Source: Prorocentrum cordatum (Eukaryota > Sar > Dinophyceae > Prorocentrales > Prorocentraceae). Taken from it: a DNA stretch of 50,000 nucleotides. The stretch lies in contig CAUYUJ010014336.1 in assembly GCA_963575745.1 (NCBI GenBank), positions 271,097-321,096 of the forward strand, written 5' to 3'. Every line of letters starts with the position of its first letter. The stretch's first letter is position 1. The notes below the pieces were generated by a model that made no database searches, had not been told where the DNA came from, and saw only the letters and a program-made list of their open reading frames with translations. Both the position numbers and the translations under genes were made by a program. This document shows positions 32,090-42,894 of the stretch, piece by piece.

Positions 32090-32870
32090 CCGCCGTCCTA
32101 ACTATCAAAGAACAACTCAAACTCATTTTTCCCTCGCCAACATGTCGTCGAATTGTAAAAAGTGAAGCAAGAATGGGACGGAATCACCATCGCTCTGGGG
32201 CCCTACGTGGGTGGTCGCGTCCTACCTATCAGAACAGAATATAAAGTCAACGCTTTTCTCGACAACGTGGACTTTTTTGTCGTCGACGCTGCAGAAACTG
32301 TAGCAGGACCCCCCGTCTTACCTGGCAACAAACACCGCAACGTCGACGTTTTTCTTGCCAACATGTACTTTCTCTTCGTCGGCGCTGCGAATCGCGTAGC
32401 GGGAATGGGGCGCGGCGCGCATCGCGGGGGGGCGCCTGCTCGTCAACGAGGACTTTCTTGTCGTCGACGCTGCGGCGCGACGGGTTGAGGAGCTGGGCGG
32501 GCGGCAAATCATAATGCTTCAAGCATGTGCGGTTCGCCGCCGGCGCGCCTTTTGTCGTGTCCACGTAAGAGAGACCTCTCTCCCGCCCCTCCTCTTCCTC
32601 CTCGTCCTCCCCCTCCTCCATGCGCGGCAGGAGCGGAACGATTGGCGGTGCAACGCGCGTGGCTGGAATGAGACGCGGCGCACTTCGCGCGCTGGACATG
32701 TTGTCGCCGACGATGCAACATGAGAGGCCAGAGCCGGGCGCGGCGCACATCGCGCGCGTCCTTGTTTCTCGTCGACGTTGCTCAATTCGCTGTAGGAATA
32801 GGACGCAGCTCGTGATGCGCGCTGAACGTCTAGCCGCCCGCGATATAAGATGAGCGACAGGCGTCGGACG
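32090..32870. repeat. Highly diverged repeats, no gene
   Basis: CTCG.CAACG.GGACTTTCTTG, GTCGTCGACGCTGC and GGAATGG.GCGCGGCGC.CA recur loosely four to six times with irregular spacing. Short open frames only. Confidence 0.55.
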
Positions 32871-32979
32871 CGACGCACTTGCTTCTTATGTTGTGGGAGT
32901 GCGGGTGGAAGTGGACGGAACTCTCTGGTTCGTTCGAGCTGGCTAACTTGACGCGCCCCCCCCACCCCACCCCGCCGCG

Positions 32980-34808
32980 CGCGCGCGCGCAAACGCGCGC
33001 GCCGCGCGCACGCGCGCGCACGCGCACGCGCGCACACACACACACGCACGCACACACAAACACACACGCACACACGCACACACACACACCCTCACACAGA
33101 CGCACACACATACATCACACACACCACCCGCACACCACGCGCGCCGCACACACCAGACACTCCACACACACCATACACATACACGCACACACACACACAC
33201 ACATTCACACACACACACACCACGCACACCACACACACCACACACACACGCGCACACACACACACACGCACGCACACACACACACGACACACACCGCACA
33301 CACATACACACACACCCACACACACAAGCGCGCACGCGCACGCGCGCGCGCACACGCGCACGCGCGCGCACCCGTACGCACACGCACACGCAACGCACAC
33401 GCACACGCACACGCACACACACACCACGCACCACGCACCCCGCACCCCGCACCACGCACCACGCACCACGCACCCGCACCGCATGCGCACGCGCGCGCAC
33501 ACACCACGCGCCACGCACCCCGCACCCCGCACCACGCACCACGCGCCACGCACCACGCACCACGCACCACGCACCCGCACCGCATGCGCACGCGCACGCG
33601 CGCGCACGCGCGCGCGCGCGCACGCCAACGCGCGCGCGCGCGCACACACTCACGCGCACTCGAACGCGCACAGAAACGCGCACGCGCGCGCACGCGCGCG
33701 CGCACGCGCACGCGCGCGCGCACGCACGCGCGCACGCGCGCGAACACGCACACGCGCACGCACACAGACACGCACACGCACACGCGCACGGACACGCACG
33801 CGCGCACGCACGCGCGCGCGCGCACGCGCACGCGCACGCCGCAAACGCACACGCACACGCACACGCACACACTCACGCGCAAGCGAACGCGCGCACAAAA
33901 CGCGCACGCGCACGCGCACGCGCGCACGCACGCGCACGCGCGCGCACACGCGCACGCACGCGCGCACGCGCACGCACACGCACACGCACGCGCCACGCAC
34001 GCGCACGCGCGCGCGCGCGCGCAAACGCGCACGCACGCGCGCTCACGCACACGCACGCGCGCACGCGCACGCGGACACGCACGCGCACACCCACGCGCAC
34101 GCGCACGCGCACACACGCACACGCACACGCGCACACGCGCACACGCGCGCACGCGCACACGCGCACGCGCGCACGCACGGACACGCACACGCACGCGCGC
34201 GCACGCACACGCGCACACGCGCACACACGCACAGACGCACACACGCACACATACACACACACATGCACACACTCACGCACACACTCAAGCACACACGCGC
34301 ACGCACACGCACACACACGCGCACTTCTTGGTCGGCGGGGCAGGAGCGACACACGCACACACACGCGCGCACACGCGCACGCACATGCGCACGCACACAC
34401 GCGCGCGCACACGAACGAACACGCGCACGCGAACACGCACGCGCCCACGCGCGCACGCACACGCACACGCACGCGCACATGCACGCGCAGGCGCACACGC
34501 ACACACACACGCACACCCACGCCCACGCCCACACACCACACGCACACACACACGCACACACACAACCACACGCACGCACACGCACACCCATACCCACAAC
34601 CACACCCTCATTCCACGCACACCACACACCACACACACACACACTACACACGTACACCACACACACCACACACACCACATACACCGCACACACAACACAC
34701 ACCACACACACACCACACACACCACACACGCGCACACATTACGCACACACACGCACGAACACACACACACACACGCACGCACGCACGCACGCACGCACGC
34801 ACCCACGC

Positions 34809-34857
<49 letters not shown>

Positions 34858-34860
34858 CAC

Positions 34861-34891
<31 letters not shown>

Positions 34892-37092
34892 GACGTACGC
34901 ACGCACGAACGCACCCACGCGCGCCCGCCCGCCCGCCCGCCCGCCCGCCAGCCCGCCCGCGCGCGCGCCCGCGCCCGCGCCATTGCACTTGCACTTGCAC
35001 TTGCACTTGCGCTTGCACTTTCTCTTGCACTTGCACTTGCACTGGAACTGGCACTTGTGCTTTCGCTTGCACTTGCGCTTGCACTTGCGCTTGCCCTTGC
35101 AAGTGCGCTTGCGCTGGCAATGGCAATGGCACTGGCACTGGCACTTGCGCCCGCGCCCGCGCGCGCGCACGCGCGCGCGCGTGCGATCGCGCGCAAGCGC
35201 GCACGCGCGCACGCACGCGCGCACGCACGCGCGCACGCACACGCACGCGCACACGCACACGCACACCCACGCGCACACGCACACACACACACCGCACACG
35301 CACCGCGCACACACAGACAAACACACACGCACACACACACACAAGCGCACACGCGCACGCGCGCGCGCACGCACACGCGCGCGCGCGCACCCGCACGCGC
35401 GCGCACACGCACACGCACGCGTACACGCACGCGCACACACGCACACACGCACACACGCACACCACGCACCACGCACCACGCACCACGCACCACGCCAAGC
35501 ACCACGCACCACGCACCCGCACCGCATGCGCACGCGCACGCACGCGCGCGCACACGCAAACGCACGCGCACACGCGCACACTCACGCGCACTCGAACGCG
35601 CACAGAAACGCGCGCGCGCACGCGAACGCGCACGCGCGCGCGCACGCGCACGCGCACGCGCACACGCACGCGCACACGCGCGCGAACAGGCACGCGCGCG
35701 CGCGCACAGACTCGCGCCCGCACACGCACACACACACACGCACACGGACACGCACACGCACACGCACACGCGCAAGCACGCGCGCACGCGCACACGCACG
35801 CGCGCACACGCACACGCAAACACACGCGCACACGCGCACACTCACGCGCGCTAGAACGCGCGCGAAAAAAAAAAACGCGCACGCGCACGCACACGCACGC
35901 GCGCGCGCACACGCGCACACGCGCACGCGCGCGCGGACACGCACGCGCATACGCGCGCGCACACACACGCACGCACGCACACTCGCACACGCGCACGCAT
36001 ACACACACACGCACACGCACATGCACGCACTCGCGCACACACTCAGGCACGCACGCACACGCACACGCACACACACATGCACTTCCTGGTCGGCGGGGCG
36101 AGAGGACACGCACACACACGCGCGCACACGCGCGCGCGCATGCACGCGCACGCACACGCGCGCGCACGAACGCACGCGCGCACACGAGAACGCACGTGCC
36201 CACACGCACTCGCACGCGCACGCGCACACGCACACGCACGCGCACGCGCACGCGCACGCACACCCACACCCACACCCACACACCACACGCACACACACAC
36301 CCACGCACACGCACACGCACACCCTGACCCACAACCACACCCACACACCACACACCACACACACCACATACACCACACGCGTACACCACACACACCACAC
36401 ACACCACACACACCACATACACCACACACACAACACACACCACACACGCCACACGCACCACGCACACCACACACACCACATACACACGCACACATCACGC
36501 ACACACCACCACACCCACACACACACACGCAACACGCACGCACGCACGCACGCACCACACACACACGCACGCACGCACACACGCACGCACGCACGCGCGC
36601 ACGCACGCACGCACGCACGAACGCACGCCCGCCCGCCCCCGCCCGCCCGCCCGCCCGCCCGCGCGCCCGCGCCCGCGCCCGCGCGCGCCCGCCCGCCCGC
36701 CCGCGCGCTCGCGCGCTCACGCGCCCGCGCGCTCGCGCGTCCGCGCCCGCGCCATTGCACTTGCACTTGCACTTGCGCTTGCGCTTGCGCTTGCGCTTGC
36801 GCTTGCCCTTGCGCTTGTGCTTGCGCTTGCACTTGCACTTGCGCTTGCGCTGGCGCTTGCGCTTTCGCTTGCACGTGCACTTGCCCTTGCAAGTGCGCTT
36901 GCGCTGGCACTGGCACTGGCACTGGCGCTGGCGCTGGCGCTTGCGCCCGCGCCCGCGCCCGCGCCCGCGCATGCACGCGCGCGCGCGCGCGCGCGCGATC
37001 GCTCACAAGCGCACGCACACGCGCACGCACGCGCACACGCGCACGCACACGCACACGCACACGCACACGCACACGCACGCGCACGCACACGC

Positions 37093-37137
<45 letters not shown>

Positions 37138-37492
37138 CACACACGCGCACACGCGCATGCACGCGCACACGCAACGCGCGCGCACGCGCACGCGCGCGCG
37201 CGCGCACGCGCGCACACGCGCACGCGCGCACACGCGCACACGCGCACACGCACGCGCACGCGCACACGCGCACGCGCGCACGCGCGCGCACGCGCACGCG
37301 CGCACACGCGCACGCGCGCGCGCGCACGCGCACTCGCGCACACGCGCACACGCGCACGAGCGCACATGCGCACGCGCGCACGCACGCGCACGCGCGCACG
37401 CGCGCGCACGCGCCCACGCGCGCACGCGCACACGCGCACGGGCGCGCGCACGCGCGCACAAGCGCACGCGCGCGCGCACGCGCGCACACACA
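32980..37492. repeat. 4.5-kb CG/CA alternating purine-pyrimidine tract
   Basis: CGCGCA, CACGCA and CACACG repeats over 4.5 kb, with islands of CCACGCACCACGCACC, CTTGCA/CTTGCG hexamers (34980-35150, 36755-36945) and a unique GG(T)CGGCGGGGC block (34326, 36080). Much is (RY)n, the class known to adopt Z-DNA. Frames of up to 1387 codons are artefacts. Confidence 0.95.
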
Positions 37493-37837
37493 CATGCTCT
37501 CAAATCCGCCGACCCTGTCGGCGTGTGTGAGGGGCTTGTCCGTTCAAGTCGTCATCTCCGGCATTCGTCGGTCGTCGTCTCTGTCGTCGCCTTTCCCTGC
37601 CCCGCCCTTTCCCTGGACTCGTCGAAGCCCGCCCCTTTCCCAGTGACCTCCTCAGCGCGCCAGCCAAAGCGAAGTTGAGCAACGTCGTAATGGAATCGAA
37701 GGGGCGCCCCTTCCCTTCGACCCCTCCCCCGCCGGGGGGGGGGGCCCGGGGAAGGGCCCGGGGGGGGGGGGTCAAATGCGACGCCCCCCCAGGGAGTCCC
37801 GGGGCCCAAAAAAGACGGGCCAAGCGCGCCCCAAGAG
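37493..37837. other. No gene
   Basis: Mixed sequence with GTCGTC runs and a G run at 37733-37770. Confidence 0.5.
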
Positions 37838-38105
37838 GCCCCAAAGACAGTCCAAGAGAACCCCGAACCGCCGAACGATCTGTCCAAGACGCCTCGACGG
37901 CCCCCAGAGGCCTGCAAAGCGCCCCAAGAGGCCTCCAGGAGCTTTCCCACGAGAGCCCCAAGAAGCAAAAATCGTGGATTTCCCATGCGTGTTGTTTCAA
38001 GATTCTGGCGCTCTTGCATCTTAAGCTTCCCGACGCGCCAAGACGGCCCAAGAGGTCCCAAGATCGCCCCGAGACGGCCCAAGAGGTCCCCAAAAGGGTC
38101 CCTTT
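37838..38105. repeat. Direct repeat left of RT relic
   Basis: CGCCGAACGATCTGT(C/G)CAAG and flanking CCAAGA..GGCC text recur at 40040-40312 in the same orientation. Confidence 0.75.
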
Positions 38106-38435
38106 ACGGCCGAAGAGGGCCCCAGGACGGCCCAAGACGCCTCCAAGACGGCCCAAGAGGCCTCCAAGATGGCTCCAGGAGAGTGCCCAGACGGGGGACC
38201 CGAACGGACATTTCGAGCCCTCAGCCCCAAGAGGCTCCCAAAGGGCCCCCAAACTGCCCCCCAGAAGCCTTCGAGGGCGCTCGGAAGAGACCCCAAGAAG
38301 CACCCCTGAGGACCCAACCCACATCAGCGTTGTCGTCGCTGCAGCCGCCGCCGCCGCCGTCGCGGCTCCCTTTCAGGGGCGGGCCCCAGAGCTCAAAAAG
38401 GCCTCTGGGCGAGCGAAGATTGCCCGATACTTTTA

Positions 38436-39786
38436 ACACCACGGACAATTCTTATTGAAGACAATCTGCCACAAGGGGATCCGGCAGCCATGCTCGGGAT
38501 GACCGCCCTGCTCATGGGGCCGCTACGACGGCAAGCTGCTCTGCACCCACGAGCAACATTTTGCACCTTCGCGGACGACCGCACGGCGGCCACGACAGAG
38601 GCAGAAGAACTACGGAGCATCGAGGAGGAGTGGGAGCTGCTGGAGTCGGTCACCGCGCTGCGCACCAACGACAGCAAGACGCAGTCCTTCACGATGCTAC
38701 CGCACCAGTGTACAGTGTGACAACCACCACCTGCAGATCAAGAAGATGAAATGCCTCGGAATCGACTTCGCGATGCAACGCACGACGCTCACGACCAGAG
38801 AGCGAGGCAAGCTTGAAGAGGCACTTGCCCGCATGAAGCGGATTGCGTGCCTGACCCTGAACATGCGGCTGCGCACGACCGCGGTGAGCACCATCGCGCT
38901 GCCGGTGTCGAGCTGGGCACTAGTGGTGACGCCACCGACAAAAGGAGCTATCCAGGACCATCTACGACAAACACGAAGGGCTGTGACCCTGCGGAAATGG
39001 CCCGGGGCAGCTCCCGAACTAATTTGACTGGTAGTAATGGGGCATAGCGCCGACCTACGGTACCACTTGTGCCCGCGAGCACTACAACTTCTGAACAGCA
39101 GACTACGTCGACAGGGGCCTGGAGCACTTGCGCTTTGGGACAAGATCACGATCAAGACCGACACGCGGGGGCCACTCCACGCCTGCCAAACGCACTTGGC
39201 ATCGCTTGGAGCAGAGCGCAGCGACGACGGCTTCTGGAGAGGCCCGGCGGGAGAGCTTCGACTTACCGACAAAACAGACTGACAGCTCCACGAACTACGA
39301 CTCATACTCCGATCCCACGAATGGGCAATCCTACAAGGCCAGAACCGGCGGGAGAGCCCCACGGCGGCCGGAGTGCCCTTCCCAACTGCTGCCGCGCGCG
39401 CGGCACAGGAAGCACGGAAAGCTAACCCAATCCTCGCCTCACACATCGCCGCCGTCCTCTGCGGCTGCGTGGTCTCGGACGCCCTGCCGCAGTCCAACCA
39501 AGGCGAGGAGGTCTCGACCACCTGCGACCACTGCGGTGAGCAGCGCGTCCCGACGCTCGACCACATGTAGTGGGTGTGCACAGCCAACGCCGACCTTCGG
39601 CAGGGTATCGCGGTACCAACGGCTGACCTCACCCGCCGGCTGGGCTGGCCGACGCAGGACCTCACCAGGAGGACCACGACCACTTGGACAAAAATGGTGT
39701 TGGCTATGGCAAGCATGCGGCAGCGTGCACTGGACCACCGACACAAGAAACCACAGGCACCCAATTCCTCCGACCATGGTTCATAA
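38436..39786 (+). pseudogene. Non-LTR retroelement RT relic (5'-truncated, broken)
   Basis: Starts in the reverse-transcriptase domain with LPQGDPAAML (the PQG motif, thumb side of the active site) and 30 residues later CTFADDRT, the FADD catalytic motif; then ELRS..ALRTNDSKTQ. After a frameshift near 38715 it continues KMKCLGIDF...LARMKRIACL through the RT thumb and downstream region to CDHCGEQRVPTLDH..WVC, a zinc-finger-like CCHC. In-frame stops lie at 39025, 39280 and 39568. No endonuclease or RNase H is seen. It differs in sequence from the intact element at 42.9-49.4 kb, so it is another lineage. It lies in the 12.7-kb Hsp60 intron, antisense to that gene. Confidence 0.85.
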
Positions 39787-40039
39787 CCGTTCTCATTGGT
39801 TATTATTTGGATCACATGTGTCATCAATTGGTTTATGTTGTACTTCAGTTCTTCTTTGGGCTGGTGTCTTCTATTCTCCAGTTACACTGTCTACATATAT
39901 GTGGGATTACATTACATACTTACGTAATTGCATGTGTTGCGTATCATCAGTGGGGACCGCCACACAACGGTCGCCGCAGCTCTTCGAGCTCCGTGGTGTC
40001 CTCACACGCCTACGGATTGGGGACACAGATTGGTTATAC
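39787..40039. other. AT-richer tail after RT relic
   Basis: Noticeably lower GC than its surroundings, as a retroelement 3' UTR might be. No poly(A) tail; ends at the right-hand direct repeat. Confidence 0.4.
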
Positions 40040-40312
40040 CCCCCAAGACAGTTCAAGAAAACGTTGAATCGCCGAACGATCTGTGCAAGACGCCTTCGCA
40101 GCCTCTGGACGGCCCCATAGGCCTGCAAGACGGCGCGAAATGCCTCCAGGCGCTACCCCACGAAGGCCCAAACAAGCAAAATCCTTCGATTCTCGTCCGT
40201 TTTCCACAGATTCTTGCGCTCTCGTCTCTTTCGCGCCCCGAAGCTTCAAGACAACCCCATAGGCCCCCAAGATCGCCCCGAGACGCCCCAAGAAGCCTCC
40301 AACAGAGTCCTA
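40040..40312. repeat. Direct repeat right of RT relic
   Basis: Diverged second copy of 37838-38105. Confidence 0.75.
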
Positions 40313-40436
40313 AACTTCCTCTACCGCCCACTCATCCTCCTCCCCCTGCCCCCCCCCCTCGTTTTCATCTTCGTCGATCTCAGGGTCGGCGGCACCGGCC
40401 GTAAGGCCTTCGCAATACATCAACCCAACTCCCAGT

Positions 40437-40535
40437 ATTCCCCACATGACCCTCCTTTTTTCCGGGGTGTTCGTGCTCCCCTCCACTCCCCGTGCTTTCA
40501 GAACTTCTTGGGAGTCGACGATCAGTTGTGCCTGT
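40437..40535. repeat. Dispersed repeat, copy 3 of 3 (partial)
   Basis: TTCCCCACAT, TTCTTGGGAGTCGACGATCA and TGTGCCTGTGTTTC match the 3' parts of 26216-26405 and 11131-11330. It is again followed by a GGA tract. Confidence 0.65.
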
Positions 40536-40838
40536 GTTTCGTTGTGGGCGGGCTGCGGGTGCTCTCAAGCTCTGTTTCGTTGCGGGTGTGTTGTCTGGGT
40601 TCTCGTTGTGGGCGTCGGTGATTCGTTGTGGGTGTCTGCGCTTCGTTGTGGGCGTCTGTGGTTCGCTATGGGTGGGTTGTCTGGGCTCTCGTTGTGTCCG
40701 CTTGCCTGCTGCTCCGGCAGCGGGCTGTGGGCGTTCTCACAAGGCTCGGAAGGCCCGGGGCCTTCCTCCCTGGGCACAGGGGACTTCTCAGCAAGCCCGC
40801 GGGGGGTGCACGGTTATCCCTGGGGCGGTAGGCGACCC
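40536..40838. other. TTCGTTGTGGGCG-type cryptic repeats, no gene
   Basis: TTCGTTG(T/C)GGGTG variants recur about every 24-30 bp from 40535 to 40700. Confidence 0.6.
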
Positions 40839-41052
40839 GAGGAGGAGGAGGAGGAGGAGGAGGAGGAGGAGGAGGAGGGGCAGGGGAGGAGGAGGAGGAG
40901 GAGGAGGAGGAGGAGGAGGATATGGAGAAGATGGAGGAGATGGAGGAGGAGGAGGAGAAGGAGGAGGAGGAGGAGGAGGAGGAGGACGAGGAGAGAGAAG
41001 GGGGAAAGGGAAAGGGGGAGGAGAGAGAGAAGAAAGGGGGAGGAGAGAGAAG
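40839..41052. repeat. (GGA)n purine tract
   Basis: AGGAGGAGGAGGAGGAGGAG with AGATGGAGGAGATGG and GAGAGAAGGGGGAAAGG interruptions on the plus strand. Confidence 0.95.
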
Positions 41053-41597
41053 TTCGATCGTCCGTCCACTCTTCCTCCCAGGGGGGCCCATCCAAGTGGA
41101 CTTTTGTCGACCACAAGCAGGACCCAAAGACCTGCCCATGGCCCGCGACAGGGCCCCCCTCGAGGATTTACCAGCCGTCTGACTCAGTACCGAGGCCCTG
41201 GTCTTCAAGGCGCTCGCTCCTTCTCCAAGGGCTCGCGCTTCGAGCTCGCTTAGCCCAAAGTCTTGGAGAACGTCAGCAGGGCAGACAAAAACAGGCGGGC
41301 CTCTATCTGGCCCGTGGCGGGCCTCTCGCTTCTGGGCCCCTGGGACTTTTCCGAGACCATCCACCAACTCCCGAGCCGCCACACTGGGAGTCCTCCAGGG
41401 GCCCAGTTTGAGAGGTCCGTTAGTAGGGTGCTTGCCCATAAGAACAGCCTTCGTATTCATCATGCTAGGGTCCACCAGAGCCCGCTGGGAGCCGCCGCGG
41501 GCAACTCGGAGCCCTATGGAGCCTTGCGAACTTGAAGCATAGCCTCCGCAAGCGGAACAAACCAAACTTGGTGGTTGGCCCGCCATGAACAGAAACT
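41053..41597 (-). other. Intron sequence, no gene
   Basis: No recognisable protein or repeat family. Confidence 0.5.
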
Positions 41598-41735
41598 TTT
41601 GGCGTTCCGCGCAAATTTCGTGGATCTGCGCTGGACCCCCCTCCCTGGCGCGCGTAGCGCGCCAGGGGCGGCGCCGGAGGCGCCGCTGGGGGGCCCGGCG
41701 CGGATCCAAGAAATCCGCGCGGATCGCCAAACGTT
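41598..41735. mobile_element. Cloverleaf-like foldback element, copy 2
   Basis: Arms TTTTGGCG...GGATCTGCGCTGG and GCGCGGATCCAAGAAATCCG...CGCCAAA enclose the perfect hairpins CCCTGGCGCGC/GCGCGCCAGGG (loop GTA) and GCGGCGCC/GGCGCCGC (loop GGA). Stems are conserved relative to 8598-8736 while loops differ. Confidence 0.88.
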
Positions 41736-41761
41736 TATGTTTATGGCGTTTGTTCTTCTTC

Positions 41762-41875
41762 AAATACGGCCTGGATCCGCCGCGGGGAACCTGCGATTCG
41801 GCACATCCAGGCGGCAAACGCGTGTTTTCCCTAACGTTTGCGAGCAGTCACCTTGCGAATACCAGAGCGCGCCCG
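41762..41875. mobile_element. Partial TIR foldback element next to exon a
   Basis: GGCCTGGATCCGCCGCGG and the right arm ACGTTTGCGAGCAGTCACCT, TGCGAATACCAGAGCGCG match 19183-19325. It ends about 25 bp from the exon a donor on the intron side. Confidence 0.75.
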
Positions 41876-41900
41876 GTGAGGAGGCGGGGAGGCCGCTCTC

Positions 41901-41998
41901 CTCCAGCACGACCTTTACCGCGGCGTCCATGCCGCGTTTGATGTCCATGGGGTTCATGCCGGCGGCCACGGCCTTGCATCCCTCCCGGAAGATGGCGC

Positions 41999-42029
<31 letters not shown>

Positions 42030-42062
42030 GCCGGCAACGTCGTTGGTCTTGCTAGCCACCGT
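41901..42062 (-). CDS. HSP60: Hsp60 exon a: equatorial ATP-binding segment
   Basis: 54 codons, beginning [20 protein letters not shown] and ending AAVKVVLE. It carries the GDGTTT nucleotide-binding loop, with the Asp equivalent to GroEL D87 that is needed for ATP hydrolysis, followed by the [18 protein letters not shown] helix region. The 5' boundary is the least sure: I place the acceptor after the AAG at 42065-42063, which is not followed by G as the other acceptors are. The 3' boundary GAG|GAG repeats the GAG|GAG at the start of the next exon. The intron that follows is 12.7 kb long, and a foldback-element remnant starts about 25 bp into it. Confidence 0.93.
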
Positions 42063-42818
42063 CTTGCGGCCGCCTTTTCTTTCCATCCCCGAGCGGGGGT
42101 GTCGTGCCCGTTCCACGGGCGCAACTGCAGATGCCGCGTTCTGGTTACGCGGCGGGTTTGGGTTACGGCAGGCTCGTGTCATGACGACTCCAGTGTTGGT
42201 TTCTGATACCGCGTGGATCATTAAACTTAGAACGATCGGCAACTCTTCGATCGCCAGATCGTTTCATATTGGCCGATTCTGGGCCACTGGGGGCGTTCAA
42301 CCTTGAACGCCCGCAGCGGGATCGCTGCCATCGGATTGGATCGGAACGGACATTGAATCGACCCGCATCGGCACGGAACCGCAATTGGATTGGATCTGCC
42401 GCACCAGGATGCACAACGACGCCACGCGAGCATCAGACTGTCGGACTCGAATCAGATCGAGCTGGGCGCAATCGATGTCGAACTGGATCGGTCGAATTCA
42501 CACGGACCAGGGCCTTCTCGACCAGGCCTGTGAATACAGAGACGCGGAGAGCGGCACGAGGTGCTATCAGACGCACCATGAGGATGCGCGGTGAGCACGA
42601 AAGGGTCTTGGAAGGCCATGCTGACGATTTTCGAACGGGGCTGGCCAGCGGAAATTGCCACGGATGGGCCGGATGGGGCAAGGATGCAAGGGCGAACTTG
42701 GAACATTGCTCATCCTTACTCTGCTCTTTGACTGCACGGCTAATTCATGCCGTGACGACTTCAGCACTGGCTTCTGCCGCAGCGTGGACCGTGCGCACGT
42801 GAGCGATCGCGGCCTCCT
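42063..42818 (-). other. Intron upstream of exon a, no gene
   Basis: Contains loose ATTGGATCGG-type repeats (42335-42500). The preceding chaperonin exons (family text LGPKGRNV and DGVTVAKxI) were not found here or in 49.4-50 kb. Confidence 0.55.
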
Positions 42819-42884
42819 CCTCCTTTGCCTCCTCCTCCTCCTCCTACTTTGCCTCCTCCTCCTCCTCCTCCTCCTCCTCCTCCC
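42819..42884 (+). repeat. (CTC)n tract at 5' edge of LINE
   Basis: CCTCCTCCTCCTCCTCC with two TACTTTG/TTTG interruptions. A much longer tract of the same orientation lies at the other end of the element. Confidence 0.9.
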
Positions 42885-42894
42885 TTGGCTCAAG
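42885..42894 (+). other. Possible spliced-leader relic
   Basis: TTGGCTCAAG is identical to the last 10 nt of the conserved dinoflagellate spliced leader and sits 192 nt upstream of the ORF1 start, at the probable 5' end of the element. A trans-spliced, reverse-transcribed mRNA would leave exactly this. A 9-base chance match (TGGCTCAAG) occurs inside ORF1 at 43427, so coincidence cannot be excluded; it could also simply be the AG acceptor after the polypyrimidine tract. Confidence 0.5.

Larger units (their letters stand above)
7365..42062 (-). other. HSP60: Mitochondrial-type Hsp60 (type I chaperonin) gene, 11 exons seen, both ends missing
   Basis: Eleven minus-strand blocks encode consecutive pieces of a type I chaperonin. 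Spliced at AG|G they give one 362-codon frame whose joins match the family without gap or overlap. Such proteins form the ATP-driven folding ring of the mitochondrial matrix. The wording ([45 protein letters not shown]) is of the mitochondrial rather than plastid or bacterial kind, which is family knowledge. Exons in order: 42062-41901, 29161-29036, 28231-28118, 27945-27856, 25031-24983, 22744-22695, 22450-22351, 19944-19844, 14938-14816, 8326-8288, 7496-7365. Introns are 12739, 804, 172, 2824, 2238, 244, 2406, 4905, 6489 and 791 nt. Donors read as GA, GA, GC, GC, GC, GC, GC, GC, GT, GA, GT. About 90 N-terminal and 115 C-terminal residues were not found and probably lie outside the window. No internal stop or frameshift is seen, so the gene looks functional. 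Confidence 0.93.

Noticed and set aside
29979-32165. 728-codon His/Thr-rich and 541-codon Cys/Val-rich frames
   Set aside because: Same cause: CACAGA microsatellite without stops on either strand.
32879-37646. Open frames of up to 1387 codons (His/Thr/Arg, Cys/Val)
   Set aside because: They are six-frame read-through of CA/CG repeats; all frames on both strands are open together, with two- to four-residue composition.
37838-40312. LTR retrotransposon reading of the direct repeats around the RT relic
   Set aside because: The RT has the PQG/FADD order and downstream CCHC of a non-LTR element, no protease, integrase or primer site is seen, and the repeats are themselves low-complexity.
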